NCBI RefSeq assembly: GCF_902168435.1
Contig: NZ_LR656164.1
Span: 399,301-449,119, forward strand
Direction of reading: 5' to 3'
DNA: 49,819 bases
Origin: Bacillus marasmi
GTDB taxonomy: Bacteria; Bacillota; Bacilli; Bacillales; Cytobacillaceae
Shown here: positions 1 to 7,851 of the stretch, in pieces
How the letters are laid out: each line of letters begins with the position of its first letter
How positions within the stretch are numbered: position 1 is the stretch's first letter
The notes under the pieces: model-generated
What the model was told of the DNA's origin: nothing
Seen by the model: the letters and a program-made list of their open reading frames with translations, nothing else
The model's database searches: none
Translations under genes and position numbers: made by a program

Positions 1-2
1 CA

Positions 3-329
3 GCGGCTGATGCAAAACGGAAAATTCAATACAGTGACATTTTGGCAGAACTGGAGGAATGGGCGATGAATATCGAAGAAGTTCGTGAAGCCTTGATTGA
101 ATGGGAAAATTTAAGCGCGGACAAGAAAAACCGTGCTGAATACGAAGTGAGATTAAGAGAACTGCGTGATCAATTAAGCAATCTCCAGGGCTATCATCGT
201 AAGGGGAAAGAAGAAGCAAAAAAACAAATTGCATTTGAAATGCTAAAAGAGGGATTATCGGTTGAGCTCATTGCCAAAATTACTAAACTAAGCAGTTTTG
301 AGATTGAGGAATTAAAGAAAAACCTATAG
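3..329 (+). CDS. Rpn/YhgA-family nuclease, C-terminal part (5' end outside window)
   Basis: The frame is open to the left edge, so the gene starts before the window; the TTG at 42 is only an internal codon. The visible ~108 residues are helical and charged, with the C-terminal tail usual in Rpn-type recombination-promoting nucleases/putative transposases (PD-(D/E)XK superfamily): a long helix rich in RLRELRDQ, then KGKEEAKK and a small HTH-like end (LSVELIAKITKLSSFEIEELK). The catalytic domain would be upstream, so activity cannot be judged. A second, decayed copy of the same 3' end follows at 422-726, which marks a tandem partial duplication. Family assignment is from the typical tail only. 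Confidence 0.6.
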   Translation, partial: AADAKRKIQYSDILAELEEWAMNIEEVREALIEWENLSADKKNRAEYEVRLRELRDQLSNLQGYHRKGKEEAKKQIAFEMLKEGLSVELIAKITKLSSFEIEELKKNL

Positions 330-421
330 TTAAAGAAAATGTTCTCATCTTTCAATATCACTGAAATGGAATCCTCCAACTGAATCATTTTCTTCATGTC
401 TAAGTAGTACAGATTAAGCAA

Positions 422-726
422 TTAAGCCGGAAATCCAAAATAGTTAAATTTTGGAAGAACTGGAGGAATGGGCGATGAATATCGAAGAAGTTCGCGAAGC
501 CTTGATTGAATGGGAAAATTTAAGTGCAGATAAGAAAAACCGTGCTGAATACGAAGTGAGATTAAGAGAACTGCGTGATCAATTAAGCAATCTCCAGGGA
601 TATTATCGAAAGGGGATAAAAGAAGGAAGAAAAATCGTTGCAAAGAATTTGCTGAAAAAAGGATTATCACTGACGGAAATTGCTAAGTTAACAGGATTAA
701 CTGAAGATGAAATTCGCGAACTTTAA
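422..726 (+). pseudogene. Duplicated 3' fragment of the Rpn-type nuclease gene
   Basis: From 451 the DNA repeats 42-~215 almost base for base (MNIEEVREALIEWENLSADK in both), then diverges to a related HTH-like tail (LSLTEIAKLTGLTEDEI). The homology starts before the apparent TTG start. Around 424-450 the bases match 15-41, but a TAA replaces the GAC codon, and no RBS precedes the TTG at 451. I read it as a broken partial duplicate, not a 91-residue gene. Confidence 0.6.
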
Positions 727-762
727 ACGAATCCACTTGGAAGAACTTAGGGGTGATTATTA

Positions 763-862
763 TTGAGTATCGAAGCAAGTGTGGTAAAGATTTCTTCAAA
801 ACAGCGTCTCCTAAGATTGCAGGAGCTGTTAGAAAAATAGACATATGAGGAGCATGAACTAT
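763..862 (+). pseudogene. 5' remnant of a WYL-regulator gene
   Basis: An AGGGGTGAT RBS and TTG start (763) are followed by 25 codons closely matching the start of the intact WYL gene at 4003 (SIExSVVKxSSKQRLLRLQEL in both), then TAG at 838-840. Similarity continues past the stop (ACATATGAGG-GAACT against ACCGATGAGG-GAACT) and ends near 862, just before the next gene. This is the front end of a second copy whose remainder is gone. Confidence 0.65.
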
Positions 863-884
863 TTTCAAAGAGAGGTCAAATTCT

Positions 885-1346
885 ATGAAAGTGAAACTTG
901 AAGATATAATAGAAGGAATTGAGATGCAGTCAGAGGAAAACCGCGCATACCTTAATCTAAAAACAGGGGGAGTCGTTTATGTCTCTCTTGATGAATTATC
1001 GATGGCTGAAGAAGAAGAGGATTTTGAAACTTTACCAGAGTGGCAACAAAATGAACTGAAGTTAGCCATTGACATTGTTGAAAATTTTGAGGATTATGTG
1101 TCACTCCGAGCTTGTATTGAAATTAATGAGTATCGAATGATGGAAAATTTTTGTTTTAGTCTAAAGGATAATAATAAAAGTGAAATATTACTCCATTCCA
1201 TTAAAGGAAAAGGAGCATTTCGGCGCTTTAAAGACAATGCAATTCGTTTAGGAATAGTAAGCAAATGGTATGACTACCGAAATAATTGCTATAAGGAAAT
1301 TGCAAGGGAATTCTGTGAAAGTAACAATATTAATTATATAGATTGA
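885..1346 (+). CDS. UPF0158 family protein
   Basis: This 153-residue acidic protein starts at ATG 885 after AGAGAGG. It has the layout of the UPF0158 family (PF03682): an N-terminal beta stretch (VKLEDIIEGIEMQ...AYLNLKTGGVVYVS), an acidic centre (EEEEDFETLPEWQQNE), a helix giving a serine/arginine-rich middle, and the closing part GAFRRFKDNAIRLGI-SKWYDYR. Biochemical function of the family is not established; no catalytic motif is visible. It stands alone between WYL/Rpn debris and the SEC-C gene. Confidence is good for the family and nil for function. Confidence 0.75.
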   Translation: MKVKLEDIIEGIEMQSEENRAYLNLKTGGVVYVSLDELSMAEEEEDFETLPEWQQNELKLAIDIVENFEDYVSLRACIEINEYRMMENFCFSLKDNNKSEILLHSIKGKGAFRRFKDNAIRLGIVSKWYDYRNNCYKEIAREFCESNNINYID

Positions 1347-1380
1347 TTCAGCATTTAACATCGTTAACAATCATTTGCAC

Positions 1381-1515
1381 AACAGACAATTATGAGAGAG
1401 TCTCCTTGTGGGTTGAACAACCGGCCGATATCTTCCTCATAGGCAATCCCAGCATCAACAATTGCTTTGTGTCTTCTGATGCTGTCAACGATGGTACTAT
1501 TGAAAGGAGTATCTA
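1381..1515 (-). pseudogene. Possible minus-strand coding remnant, unassigned
   Basis: Read on the minus strand, this spacer gives a protein-like string (DSIRRHKAIVDAGIAYEEDIGRLFNPQG) that looks under coding constraint. It runs into the 5' end of the plus-strand SEC-C gene without a credible start. It may be the trace of a gene removed by rearrangement. I do not recognise the family. Confidence 0.25.
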
Positions 1516-2652
1516 ATGGTAGTAAACAATAATAAGAGTCATAAGGAAAAAATCTCTGGAATAGGTTCATTAAAGGAAGGTTTATCTTCTTTAAAAGTTG
1601 CAGAGCTACAAGATATTCGGAAAAAGCTGCGGATCAAAAATATTAGTTCCTTAAAGAAGGCTGAGTTAATTGAATATTTGGCAGAGGGAATCCCTTTGTT
1701 TTTTAGTAATCTGATTAGACAGTTCGATGAGCGACAATTATCTATAATCAAAAGAATCCTTGCTAATAATGGAGTCATAAGTTCTAAGAATATAGAAATA
1801 GAGGAGATGGAATACTTCCAAAAAACTGGTTTTATGTTCACTGATTTTCGGAGTGACAATCCTGTCATCATGATTCCAATAGAATTATTACCAACTATAC
1901 AGGAGATTGTTCAGGACGAAACGATACTTACAGATGTTAAGCGGAATACTGAATGGATAAAGATAACCCGAGGATTACTCTATTATTATGGAACAGTGCC
2001 TCAAAATGAGTTAGTGAGTTTAGTAGAACAATATACGCCGATTCATCCAGATTATCTTTCATTCTTTGATGTGATTTTTAATGCAATGGAATGTTACCAA
2101 GAATTTTACATTGATAAGTATGGCTATTCTTATTGGGAGGTGCTAGATCCATTAGCTATTTTAGAGGAGCAAGCATCAAGAAAGAATATTGGCTATTATC
2201 CATTCACGAAGAAACAACTTCTTGAAGCTGGTGATATGAATTTTGTGGAGCGTCCAAAGGGTTATACGCAGCTTTTATCGCTTTTTACACAGAAATATCG
2301 AATGCCAAAACAAGAAGCGATATTGCTTATTGAGGACCTTATTATTCATGTGAAAATGGGACATCAACCTGCTCAATTGATTCAATATATTCAGATTGAA
2401 CTGACAATAGAAAGCTTAGAAGATATGAAAAACTTGATGGATGCCGTAGTTCTTCTTATGAATAATACGAGAGAATGGTATTTAAAAGGCTATACATCAG
2501 TAGAGTTATCGGTCCGTGAACAGAAGACAATACAGCAAGTACATGATAAAACAGGAGAGGTCATTAGTTTCCAGACTGGTAAAAAGATTGGCAGAAACGA
2601 TCTTTGTCCTTGCGGGAGCGGCCAGAAATTTAAGAAATGTTGTGGAGGGTGA
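1516..2652 (+). CDS. SAP/Rho-N-like and SEC-C zinc motif protein
   Basis: ATG 1516 lies 6 nt after GAAAGGAG. The 378-residue protein has a SAP/Rho-N-like helical hairpin at about residues 18-55 (LKVAELQDIRKKLRIKNISS, then LKKAELIEYLAEG), a motif often used for nucleic-acid binding. A long helical middle follows without recognised motifs. The last 20 residues form a SEC-C zinc knuckle (CPCGSGQKFKKCC, Cys364/366/375/376). In SecA and many standalone proteins this motif binds zinc and mediates protein contacts. The gene is monocistronic and followed by a hairpin at 2676-2730. A nucleic-acid-associated or targeting role is inference from the two end domains. Confidence 0.75.
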   Translation: MVVNNNKSHKEKISGIGSLKEGLSSLKVAELQDIRKKLRIKNISSLKKAELIEYLAEGIPLFFSNLIRQFDERQLSIIKRILANNGVISSKNIEIEEMEYFQKTGFMFTDFRSDNPVIMIPIELLPTIQEIVQDETILTDVKRNTEWIKITRGLLYYYGTVPQNELVSLVEQYTPIHPDYLSFFDVIFNAMECYQEFYIDKYGYSYWEVLDPLAILEEQASRKNIGYYPFTKKQLLEAGDMNFVERPKGYTQLLSLFTQKYRMPKQEAILLIEDLIIHVKMGHQPAQLIQYIQIELTIESLEDMKNLMDAVVLLMNNTREWYLKGYTSVELSVREQKTIQQVHDKTGEVISFQTGKKIGRNDLCPCGSGQKFKKCCGG

Positions 2653-2675
2653 TCAGTCCTTCATGAATAAGAATT

Positions 2676-2730
2676 AAGGATATTTATGCATAATTTTACC
2701 ATTTCAACATAAATATCCTTTTACTATTTT
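2676..2730 (+). terminator. Hairpin terminator after the SEC-C gene
   Basis: AAGGATATTTATG (2676-2688) pairs perfectly with CATAAATATCCTT (2708-2720), followed by TTACTATTTTTAC. The symmetry could also serve the minus-strand gene ending at 2815. Confidence 0.65.
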
Positions 2731-2735
2731 TACTA

Positions 2736-2761
2736 GGGATATGGGACTGTCCCTGTGGTTC
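2736..2761. repeat. GGGAC...GTCCC short palindromic repeat, copy 1
   Basis: GGGACTGTCCC core with TGTGG tail. Related copies lie at 3956-3981 and 14445-14467. The shared string is (A)GGGAC-x-TGTCCCTGTG, always intergenic. Confidence 0.5.
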
Positions 2762-2814
2762 TTTTTGAAAAAATATTGCCGTATTGGCATAAGAGGAAAT
2801 ATCACAATTAAATA

Positions 2815-3072
2815 TTACAAATAGTATCTGATTTTTAAACTTGCTCCTTTACCTTTTGGAGGAGCCGAAATAATTTCATCTCTGGAATTCATTAAAGAAT
2901 ACATTATAGTACAACAAGTTGCCATTCTGTGGTTTCTTGATGGATAGCCCCCAACATTTTTATGAATATCTGCTGAAACTAACTCAATAAAACTTTTACC
3001 CTCATCACGTGCAATAGCTATTAATCTTTCAATTTCTTTCGAAAAATCTTCAGCGGTTGGTGTTGTATTCAT
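2815..3072 (-). CDS. Small conserved protein, 85 residues, function unknown
   Basis: ATG at 3072 is preceded on the minus strand by GGGGTG. The N-terminal half is helical (EDFSKEIERLIAIARDEGKSFIEL). The second half has a striking conserved-looking block VGGYPSRNHRMATCC and ends in PPKGKGASLKIRYYL. Small proteins with this GGYP-x-NHRM-x2-CC signature are, to my recollection, often found near restriction and nuclease genes, but I cannot name a characterised member. The twin cysteines and basic tail could suit nucleic-acid binding (inference). It is a single gene, convergent with the SEC-C gene. Confidence 0.6.
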   Translation of the reverse strand: MNTTPTAEDFSKEIERLIAIARDEGKSFIELVSADIHKNVGGYPSRNHRMATCCTIMYSLMNSRDEIISAPPKGKGASLKIRYYL

Positions 3073-3181
3073 TGTTTCACCCCATCACTTACTTAAGTTC
3101 TCAATATCTTTTAGTACCCAAGAAATAGTTTCTTCAACTGTTTGATTAAATTTTATCAAAAATTTCGAATAGAAAATGTAA

Positions 3182-3252
3182 GTATTTTTCCATAAATGTG
3201 AAAAGGGTTTGGATAATTTTGGTGTAAAATATTGTAAAGAAGATGGGAAATT
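3182..3252 (+). promoter_or_regulatory. Recurrent upstream element, copy A
   Basis: An A/T-rich block (TTTTTCCATAAATGTGAAAA, then GGTTTGGATAATTTTGGTG, TAAAATATTGTAAAGAAGATGGGAAA) aligns over ~65 bp with 15609-15671 and 27824-27889. Each copy sits upstream of a different gene, so it may be a shared promoter/operator. Confidence 0.45.
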
Positions 3253-3290
3253 TGATAATTAATGATAATCGCATAGGTGGTGGTCTTACA

Positions 3291-3383
3291 ATGACAATTG
3301 CGGAACTTCATGGAAAGCTTTCTCCTTATGAGCAAGTGGAGGATTTACTTACTTCAGATGTATTTTCGACCTTTATGTGGTGA
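3291..3383 (+). pseudogene. N-terminal stub (30 codons) of a lost gene
   Basis: ATG 3291 follows AGGTGGTGG and encodes MTIAELHGKLSPYEQVEDLL, then SDVFSTFMW and TGA. It has a good start region and is preceded by upstream element A, but the frame ends after 30 codons. MxIAELHGK...EDLLTSDVF resembles the opening of larger proteins seen in defence loci, which I recall only loosely. It is most likely the front end of a deleted gene. A short real peptide cannot be excluded. Confidence 0.4.
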
Positions 3384-3444
3384 TTTTGTTATTAATGTAT
3401 TATGAATGGAAAAATCACAACGAAAAATCAAAGGAGAAAAGAAA

Positions 3445-3828
3445 GTGAACGAATTACAAGTATTTAATGAATTACATAAATTTATCAATGGATTAGGTCC
3501 GATGGAATTTACCCTCGCTCAAAAAAGTCTAACGTTAGGCTATAAACCTATCAAATTTGGTGGCAAAAGACCAAAGTTTGCGACATTATATGGAGATAAA
3601 AGCTACAGCTGTTTAATTCTTCATGTTGACCCTGGCAACCAAGAATCTATTAAAGGAAAAATGATACAAGAGGAAGTTCAACAACTCTTATGTTTTGATA
3701 TCAAAGAACTACGAAGCTTTAAACTAAAAAAACATGAAGTCTATATTCCATTTGAAGTAATTGATTCTAAGGAAAAGTTGGAACTGGTAAAGAAAGTGGT
3801 CAGAGCTCAGCATGAGATTTTTAAGTAG
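3445..3828 (+). CDS. Small hypothetical protein, possibly DUF5655-like
   Basis: The start is set at GTG 3445 because AAAGGAG lies 7 nt upstream; the in-frame ATG at 3406 has no RBS. The 127-residue product begins MNELQVFNELHKFINGLG, has a central basic beta region (SLTLGYKPIKFGGKRPKFATLY, then SYSCLILHVDP) and ends in helices (DSKEKLELVKKVVRAQHEIF). This order of a K/R-rich strand, a hydrophobic strand and a closing helix recalls the DUF5655 'predicted transport protein' fold found as an add-on in restriction-like proteins, but that is a weak match by eye. Function unknown. Confidence 0.55.
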   Translation: MNELQVFNELHKFINGLGPMEFTLAQKSLTLGYKPIKFGGKRPKFATLYGDKSYSCLILHVDPGNQESIKGKMIQEEVQQLLCFDIKELRSFKLKKHEVYIPFEVIDSKEKLELVKKVVRAQHEIFK

Positions 3829-3955
3829 TTGACATGACTTGATCGGGACCAAATATAAGAATCTATTATTAATAGGGATTCGGCTAGAGTGGGACATGGG
3901 GAAAGGTTTGGTCCTCTATTTTGTGAATTAGTATTTTTTGCAGAAATATCCATTT

Positions 3956-3981
3956 GGGACAAGGGACCTGTCCCTGTGGAT
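3956..3981. repeat. GGGAC...GTCCC short palindromic repeat, copy 2
   Basis: GGGACCTGTCCC core with TGTGG tail; it lies directly in front of the WYL gene RBS, where it may affect the leader. See copies at 2736 and 14445. Confidence 0.5.
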
Positions 3982-4002
3982 CAATATTAGGGGTGATCAT
4001 AT

Positions 4003-5013
4003 TTGAGTATTGAACCAAGCGTGGTGAAACTTTCATCAAAGCAGCGTCTCCTAAGATTGCAGGAGTTGTTAACCAAATATACCGATGAGGCTAATGAACT
4101 TACTCTAGAGGGAATTCTGGATCAATTTTATCAGGAATACAAAGTGAGTCCAGGTAAAAAGGCCATCCGTGATGACTTAATGGAGTTGGAGAAATCGTTG
4201 TTGTTTGACGTTACGGTGAATCAAGCAAAAGAGGGCGTGGAGAAGTATTATAGTCATCAAGGTCGATTATTCGAAATACACGAACTGCGTTTACTAATCG
4301 ATGCAGTTTCTTCTGCCAAATTCATTTCTAATGAAGAAACAGAAAACCTGGTTAATAAAATAAAACAGCTGACCAGCGTGAAACAAGCAAAACAGCTGGA
4401 AAACGCGATCATCCTCCCTGAAAATTCTAAAAGCGAAAACCAGCAAATCAAATATTCGATTCATCAGCTGCATACTGCCATCCTGAATTCTCGCATCATC
4501 CAATTTCAGTACGGCAGTTATGATATCGATAAGCAATTTGTGTTAAGAAAAAATGGTGACTACTATTCTGTAAAACCGTATGCACTAGTTTGGCATAATG
4601 ATTATTATTACTTGATTGGCGAATACATACCAAAGGAAGAAATCCGTCACTATCGGATTGATCGAATGCAAAATGTCACGTCAATTGAAGAATCGTTTCT
4701 CCCCAATCCCGAGTTTAATTCGGCAAAATACACTGAAAAACTATTCCACATGTTTTCCGGTGAAGAACATCTCGTTGAAGTTGAATTTGATTCAAGTCTG
4801 ATAAATGTAGTGATTGATAGATTTGGTCGGGGCGTTAACATCCGCAAAGTCGGCGAAAATTCATTTCGAATCTCTACTCAAGCCATCATAAGCGATGGTT
4901 TAGTAGGATGGCTGATGACATGGGGCAGCGATGCCAAAGTGTTAACTCCACCGATACTTGTTGAAAGAATGAAAGAGGAAGCAGAAAAATTATATAAAAG
5001 ATATCAAAAGTAA
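4003..5013 (+). CDS. WYL-domain transcriptional regulator
   Basis: TTG 4003 follows AGGGGTGAT; the decayed copy at 763 has the same start arrangement. The 336-residue protein has an N-terminal winged-helix region (about 1-75, with SPGKKAIRDDLMELEK), a helical linker, a WYL domain at about 150-225 (IIQFQYGSYD, SVKPYALVWHNDYYYLIGEY, IRHYRIDRM) and a C-terminal WCX-type extension ending in KEEAEKLYKRYQ. Such regulators often control phage-defence or stress operons through ligand binding to WYL. No obvious target operon adjoins it; a strong terminator follows at 5023. Partial copies of this gene flank it on both sides, so the locus has been duplicated. Confidence 0.85.
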   Translation: MSIEPSVVKLSSKQRLLRLQELLTKYTDEANELTLEGILDQFYQEYKVSPGKKAIRDDLMELEKSLLFDVTVNQAKEGVEKYYSHQGRLFEIHELRLLIDAVSSAKFISNEETENLVNKIKQLTSVKQAKQLENAIILPENSKSENQQIKYSIHQLHTAILNSRIIQFQYGSYDIDKQFVLRKNGDYYSVKPYALVWHNDYYYLIGEYIPKEEIRHYRIDRMQNVTSIEESFLPNPEFNSAKYTEKLFHMFSGEEHLVEVEFDSSLINVVIDRFGRGVNIRKVGENSFRISTQAIISDGLVGWLMTWGSDAKVLTPPILVERMKEEAEKLYKRYQK

Positions 5014-5022
5014 ATCTTTGTC

Positions 5023-5048
5023 CTTCGTCATTTGGCGAAGTTTTTTTT
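5023..5048 (+). terminator. Rho-independent terminator of the WYL gene
   Basis: CTTCGTC/GGCGAAG stem with an ATTT loop followed by eight T. The same hairpin recurs at 5809. Confidence 0.85.
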
Positions 5049-5243
5049 CTGTTGAAGGACCCCTTCCTGAAAAGAGGAAAGGAGATTTAGAAAAACATGG
5101 TAATATAAAACCGTGGATTAATACTGAATGAAAAATTAATAAGAGGCTATTGGTAAAATTGTAAAGGTTGAATTTATAGCATATGCTTGTAGTTTTTAAT
5201 CTTCAAATTATTGTTGTACTATATCAACAAAGGGAGTGATAGG

Positions 5244-5747
5244 ATGTTGGGAAAATTTTTCACTAGAAAACAACTTGATCTAGATGCAACCCAAGAAGAA
5301 CAACAAGAATTACACTTTGATGAATCAGAAGTAGAATCAAAAAAGGCAGAAGCTGAAAATATGAATGAAGAAGATATTCATAAACATGAAGAATACTACA
5401 CGAATGAAGGATTATGGGAGAAGATTAAAAAGTACTCTAAGAAGGCTGGATCAAACGTTGTATATGTGGTCTTAATTTTATATTTTACATTACAGAAGCC
5501 AGAAGTACCTTTGAGAGTCAAGGCTACTATTGCAGGTGCATTGGGTTACTTTATCCTTCCATTAGATTTACTTCCAGATGTTGCATTAGGTGCAGGTTAT
5601 GTAGATGATTTTAGTATCTTAATGGCAGCATTGTTTCAGGTTGTTATGTATATTGATGATGATGTTAAAAATCAAGCAAAAGAAAAGCTTCAAGATTTGT
5701 TTGGTAAAGAGATAGATACAGCTGGAATAGATGAGAAATTAAAATAA
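5244..5747 (+). CDS. DUF1232 (YkvA-like) membrane protein
   Basis: The start is ATG 5244 (AGGGAGTGATAGG upstream), not the longer in-frame option at 5211. The 167-residue product has a charged N-terminal ~65 residues, then the DUF1232 core: PEVPLRVKATIAGALGYFIL, PLDLLPDVALGAGYVDDFSI, then MAALFQVVMYI. This is the usual two-hairpin hydrophobic domain with conserved P-x-D-x2-PD and DD. The family is membrane-associated; its biochemical role is unknown. The gene sits exactly between two copies of the WYL 3' end and terminator, as if inserted in a duplication. Confidence 0.8.
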   Translation: MLGKFFTRKQLDLDATQEEQQELHFDESEVESKKAEAENMNEEDIHKHEEYYTNEGLWEKIKKYSKKAGSNVVYVVLILYFTLQKPEVPLRVKATIAGALGYFILPLDLLPDVALGAGYVDDFSILMAALFQVVMYIDDDVKNQAKEKLQDLFGKEIDTAGIDEKLK

Positions 5748-5754
5748 ACCACTA

Positions 5755-5932
5755 GAATGAATGAGGAAACGGAAAAATTATAAAAAAATATCAACGGTAA
5801 TTCATTGTCCTTCGTCATTTGGCGAAGGTTTTTTTGTGGTAACGTAACCCTTCCTGAAAAGAGGAAAGGGTATTTGGAAATACACTGTAAAATGGAACTC
5901 AGATTGATACTGAATGAAAAAATTGATAGGGG
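5755..5932 (+). repeat. Second copy of the WYL gene 3' end and terminator region
   Basis: GAGGAA-C-GAAAAATTATA-AAA-ATATCAA (5762-5795) matches the last codons of the WYL gene (4975-5010), though frame and stop are lost. The terminator (5809) and downstream tract (CCCTTCCTGAAAAGAGGAAA, GATACTGAATGAAAAAATTG) match 5058-5140. Together with the 5' remnant at 763 this shows at least one extra WYL copy once existed. Confidence 0.65.
5809..5835 (+). terminator. Rho-independent terminator after the DUF1232 gene
   Basis: CCTTCGTC/GGCGAAGG with ATTT loop and seven T; a near copy of the hairpin at 5023. Confidence 0.85.
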
Positions 5933-5942
5933 GTTCTTTTAA

Positions 5943-6557
5943 GTGAAAAAATTATTACTATTGAACTTAGTTCTAGGATTAGTTTTATTGACAGCTTGTT
6001 CTTCAGCAAATGAAGCAAATACTGAAAAAAAGAGTGATGAGGGTAAAAAAGCAGAAAAAAATGAATCAATCGAAGTAGATAAAGGTCTCCTAAATGTCGA
6101 GTTTACCATGCCTGCTTCCATGTTTGAGGAAGAAAATATTGACAGCACGATTGCAGAGGCGGAAGCCAAAGGAATAAAGGTTACGAAGAACAATGATGGT
6201 TCGGTCACATATAAAATGTCTAAATCCAAGCACAAAGAAATGATGAAGGAACTTGAGAAGGAATTAACGAAAAGCTTAGATGAATTGAAAAATGATGAGG
6301 AACTGGTTTCGATTCAAGACATCACACACAATAAATCTTTTTCCGAGTTTACATTAATCGTCGATAAAGCTGCCTATGAAAATAGCTTTGACGGTTTTGC
6401 TGTCCTAGGTCTTGGATTTTCAGGGATGTATTATCAGCTTTTTAAAGGAATAGACGCGGATGATTTTAAAGTAACTATTTTCGTAAAAGATGGAGCAACT
6501 GGTGAAGTATTTGGTGAAGTTGTGTACCCAGATGCACTAGAAGATTTAGAGGAATAA
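5943..6557 (+). CDS. Putative lipoprotein
   Basis: GTG 5943 follows TAGGGGG. The 204-residue protein opens with a lipoprotein signal peptide (MKKLLLLNLVLGLVLLTAC, lipobox LTAC, Cys19), then a lysine/glutamate-rich linker. The mature part has VEFTMPASMFEEENID and a long charged helix, and later two hydrophobic strands. Acidic tail ALEDLEE. It should be anchored on the outer face of the membrane. No family recognised. A second lipoprotein follows 57 bp downstream of the stop codon, probably co-transcribed. Confidence 0.75.
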   Translation: MKKLLLLNLVLGLVLLTACSSANEANTEKKSDEGKKAEKNESIEVDKGLLNVEFTMPASMFEEENIDSTIAEAEAKGIKVTKNNDGSVTYKMSKSKHKEMMKELEKELTKSLDELKNDEELVSIQDITHNKSFSEFTLIVDKAAYENSFDGFAVLGLGFSGMYYQLFKGIDADDFKVTIFVKDGATGEVFGEVVYPDALEDLEE

Positions 6558-6614
6558 TCACCGCTATTGGTTGTTTGCTAGGTTATGAAACCTTATAAGG
6601 AGATGACGATTACT

Positions 6615-7361
6615 ATGAAAAAATTAATTCCGTTTATCTTAGTTCTTTCGATGTTCCTTTTTACAGGGTGTTCAAATGAGTACGCTGGAACTTCTGAGGA
6701 TAAAACAAACACAAGCGAATCTACCAACAAAGAATCAAAATCACAAAAAGAAGAAGCAAAATTAGAAATGGTTGATCAAACGGGTGGAGCCTGGGTCGAC
6801 TCAATCGGTACGGTTTGGGTTCACTCTGCAGCAGTTTATAAAAACACAGGCAGTGTACCAATCGATATCGGCGAAACCCAAATGAATTACAAAGGACAAG
6901 ACGGAACAGTCCTAGGCACCAGCACGATGATATTTTCTATCCCATCAATTGTCAAACCAGGCGAAACTGCCTTTATTGGAGAAAGCACAATTTTAGACGG
7001 TCAAACGGACCCGGCAAATTACAAAGAAACAACGTATAATTTCGGCTTTGATAAAACAGATGAAGATCCAACCATCCTTGAAACCTCAGTCGTCCAAGGG
7101 ATAAAAGGCGATTCATTTTTGCCTTACAAAGTTACGGGAATGGTGAAAAATATTACCAAAGATAAACAAGATGATATTCGCCTTGCAGCAGGTCTCTTTG
7201 ATGAAAGTGGTAAACTACTTGGGGTATTAACCGGATCTGTTGATGTAGGTCTTAACCCCGGTTCTGAGGCTGGGTTTGAATTATCTTATCCAGAAATACC
7301 AAAAGAGGCTGTTGATAAAATTGCAAAGGTAGAAGTTAAGGCTTATGGGTTTAGGTTTTAA
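6615..7361 (+). CDS. Putative lipoprotein with FxLYD-like repeats
   Basis: The start is ATG 6615: AAGGAG lies 11-16 nt upstream and this start opens the signal peptide directly (MKKLIPFILVLSMFLFTGC, lipobox FTGC, Cys19). The upstream in-frame ATG at 6585 would add ten residues before it. The 248-residue product has a Ser/Lys-rich spacer followed by two Ig-like beta modules: AAVYKNTGSVPIDIGETQMN...VLGTSTM...KPGETAFIGES, and VTGMVKNITKDKQDDIRLAA...LLGVLTGSVD..NPGSEAGFEL. This N-T-G/x-I-G..L-G pattern is typical of FxLYD/DUF-type extracellular domains. Function unknown. Confidence 0.75.
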   Translation: MKKLIPFILVLSMFLFTGCSNEYAGTSEDKTNTSESTNKESKSQKEEAKLEMVDQTGGAWVDSIGTVWVHSAAVYKNTGSVPIDIGETQMNYKGQDGTVLGTSTMIFSIPSIVKPGETAFIGESTILDGQTDPANYKETTYNFGFDKTDEDPTILETSVVQGIKGDSFLPYKVTGMVKNITKDKQDDIRLAAGLFDESGKLLGVLTGSVDVGLNPGSEAGFELSYPEIPKEAVDKIAKVEVKAYGFRF

Positions 7362-7851
7362 TAGTTTTTGTTGAGCTATTACCGGGGAAATGTGAGTATG
7401 ATCTTGCGTTTCCCTGGTCTTTTCCATGATATTTAAAAACACGAGTAAATGCCGAACTTCGTAAATTATTGATGGAATATTTCTAAATGTTGTTAAATTT
7501 CAATATGTATTGCAATTATATTGCTTTAACATTTTATACGCCCCTCTGAAAGTTATTCAAATTGTTTTAACAGGATTTCTTTAAAGGGAAAAACTTAATT
7601 CTCTGCCCTTATTCTAGGTTTATTTCCCTATTGGGGAGCCAAGCAGTTTGGTATTAATAAAAAACTGATTCCAATTGTTCAATAATTGGTTGATTTTTAC
7701 AAAAACTTTAGAAGTATAATTATTGGTAATTATATGGTTTTTGAATGGATGGCTTGAATTGCTCATTTATCGGCTAAAAAATGTATAGTTCAGATGTTAT
7801 GATTTAGATAATACGTCATTCCGTGAATAAACTTTGTCAGGAGAGAAAGTA
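7362..7851. other. Intergenic region before the HerA-toxin operon
   Basis: A hairpin (ACCGGGGAAA 7381-7390 / TTTCCCTGGT 7409-7418, then CTTTTCC) probably ends the lipoprotein transcript. The remaining ~430 bp are A/T-rich with no protein-like frame. It should hold the promoter of the downstream operon; TATGAT at 7798-7803 is a possible -10, but I see no convincing -35. Confidence 0.5.

Noticed and set aside
3880-3900. GTGGGACATGGGGAAAG near the second palindromic repeat
   Set aside because: Lacks the TGTCCC half, so not counted as another copy.
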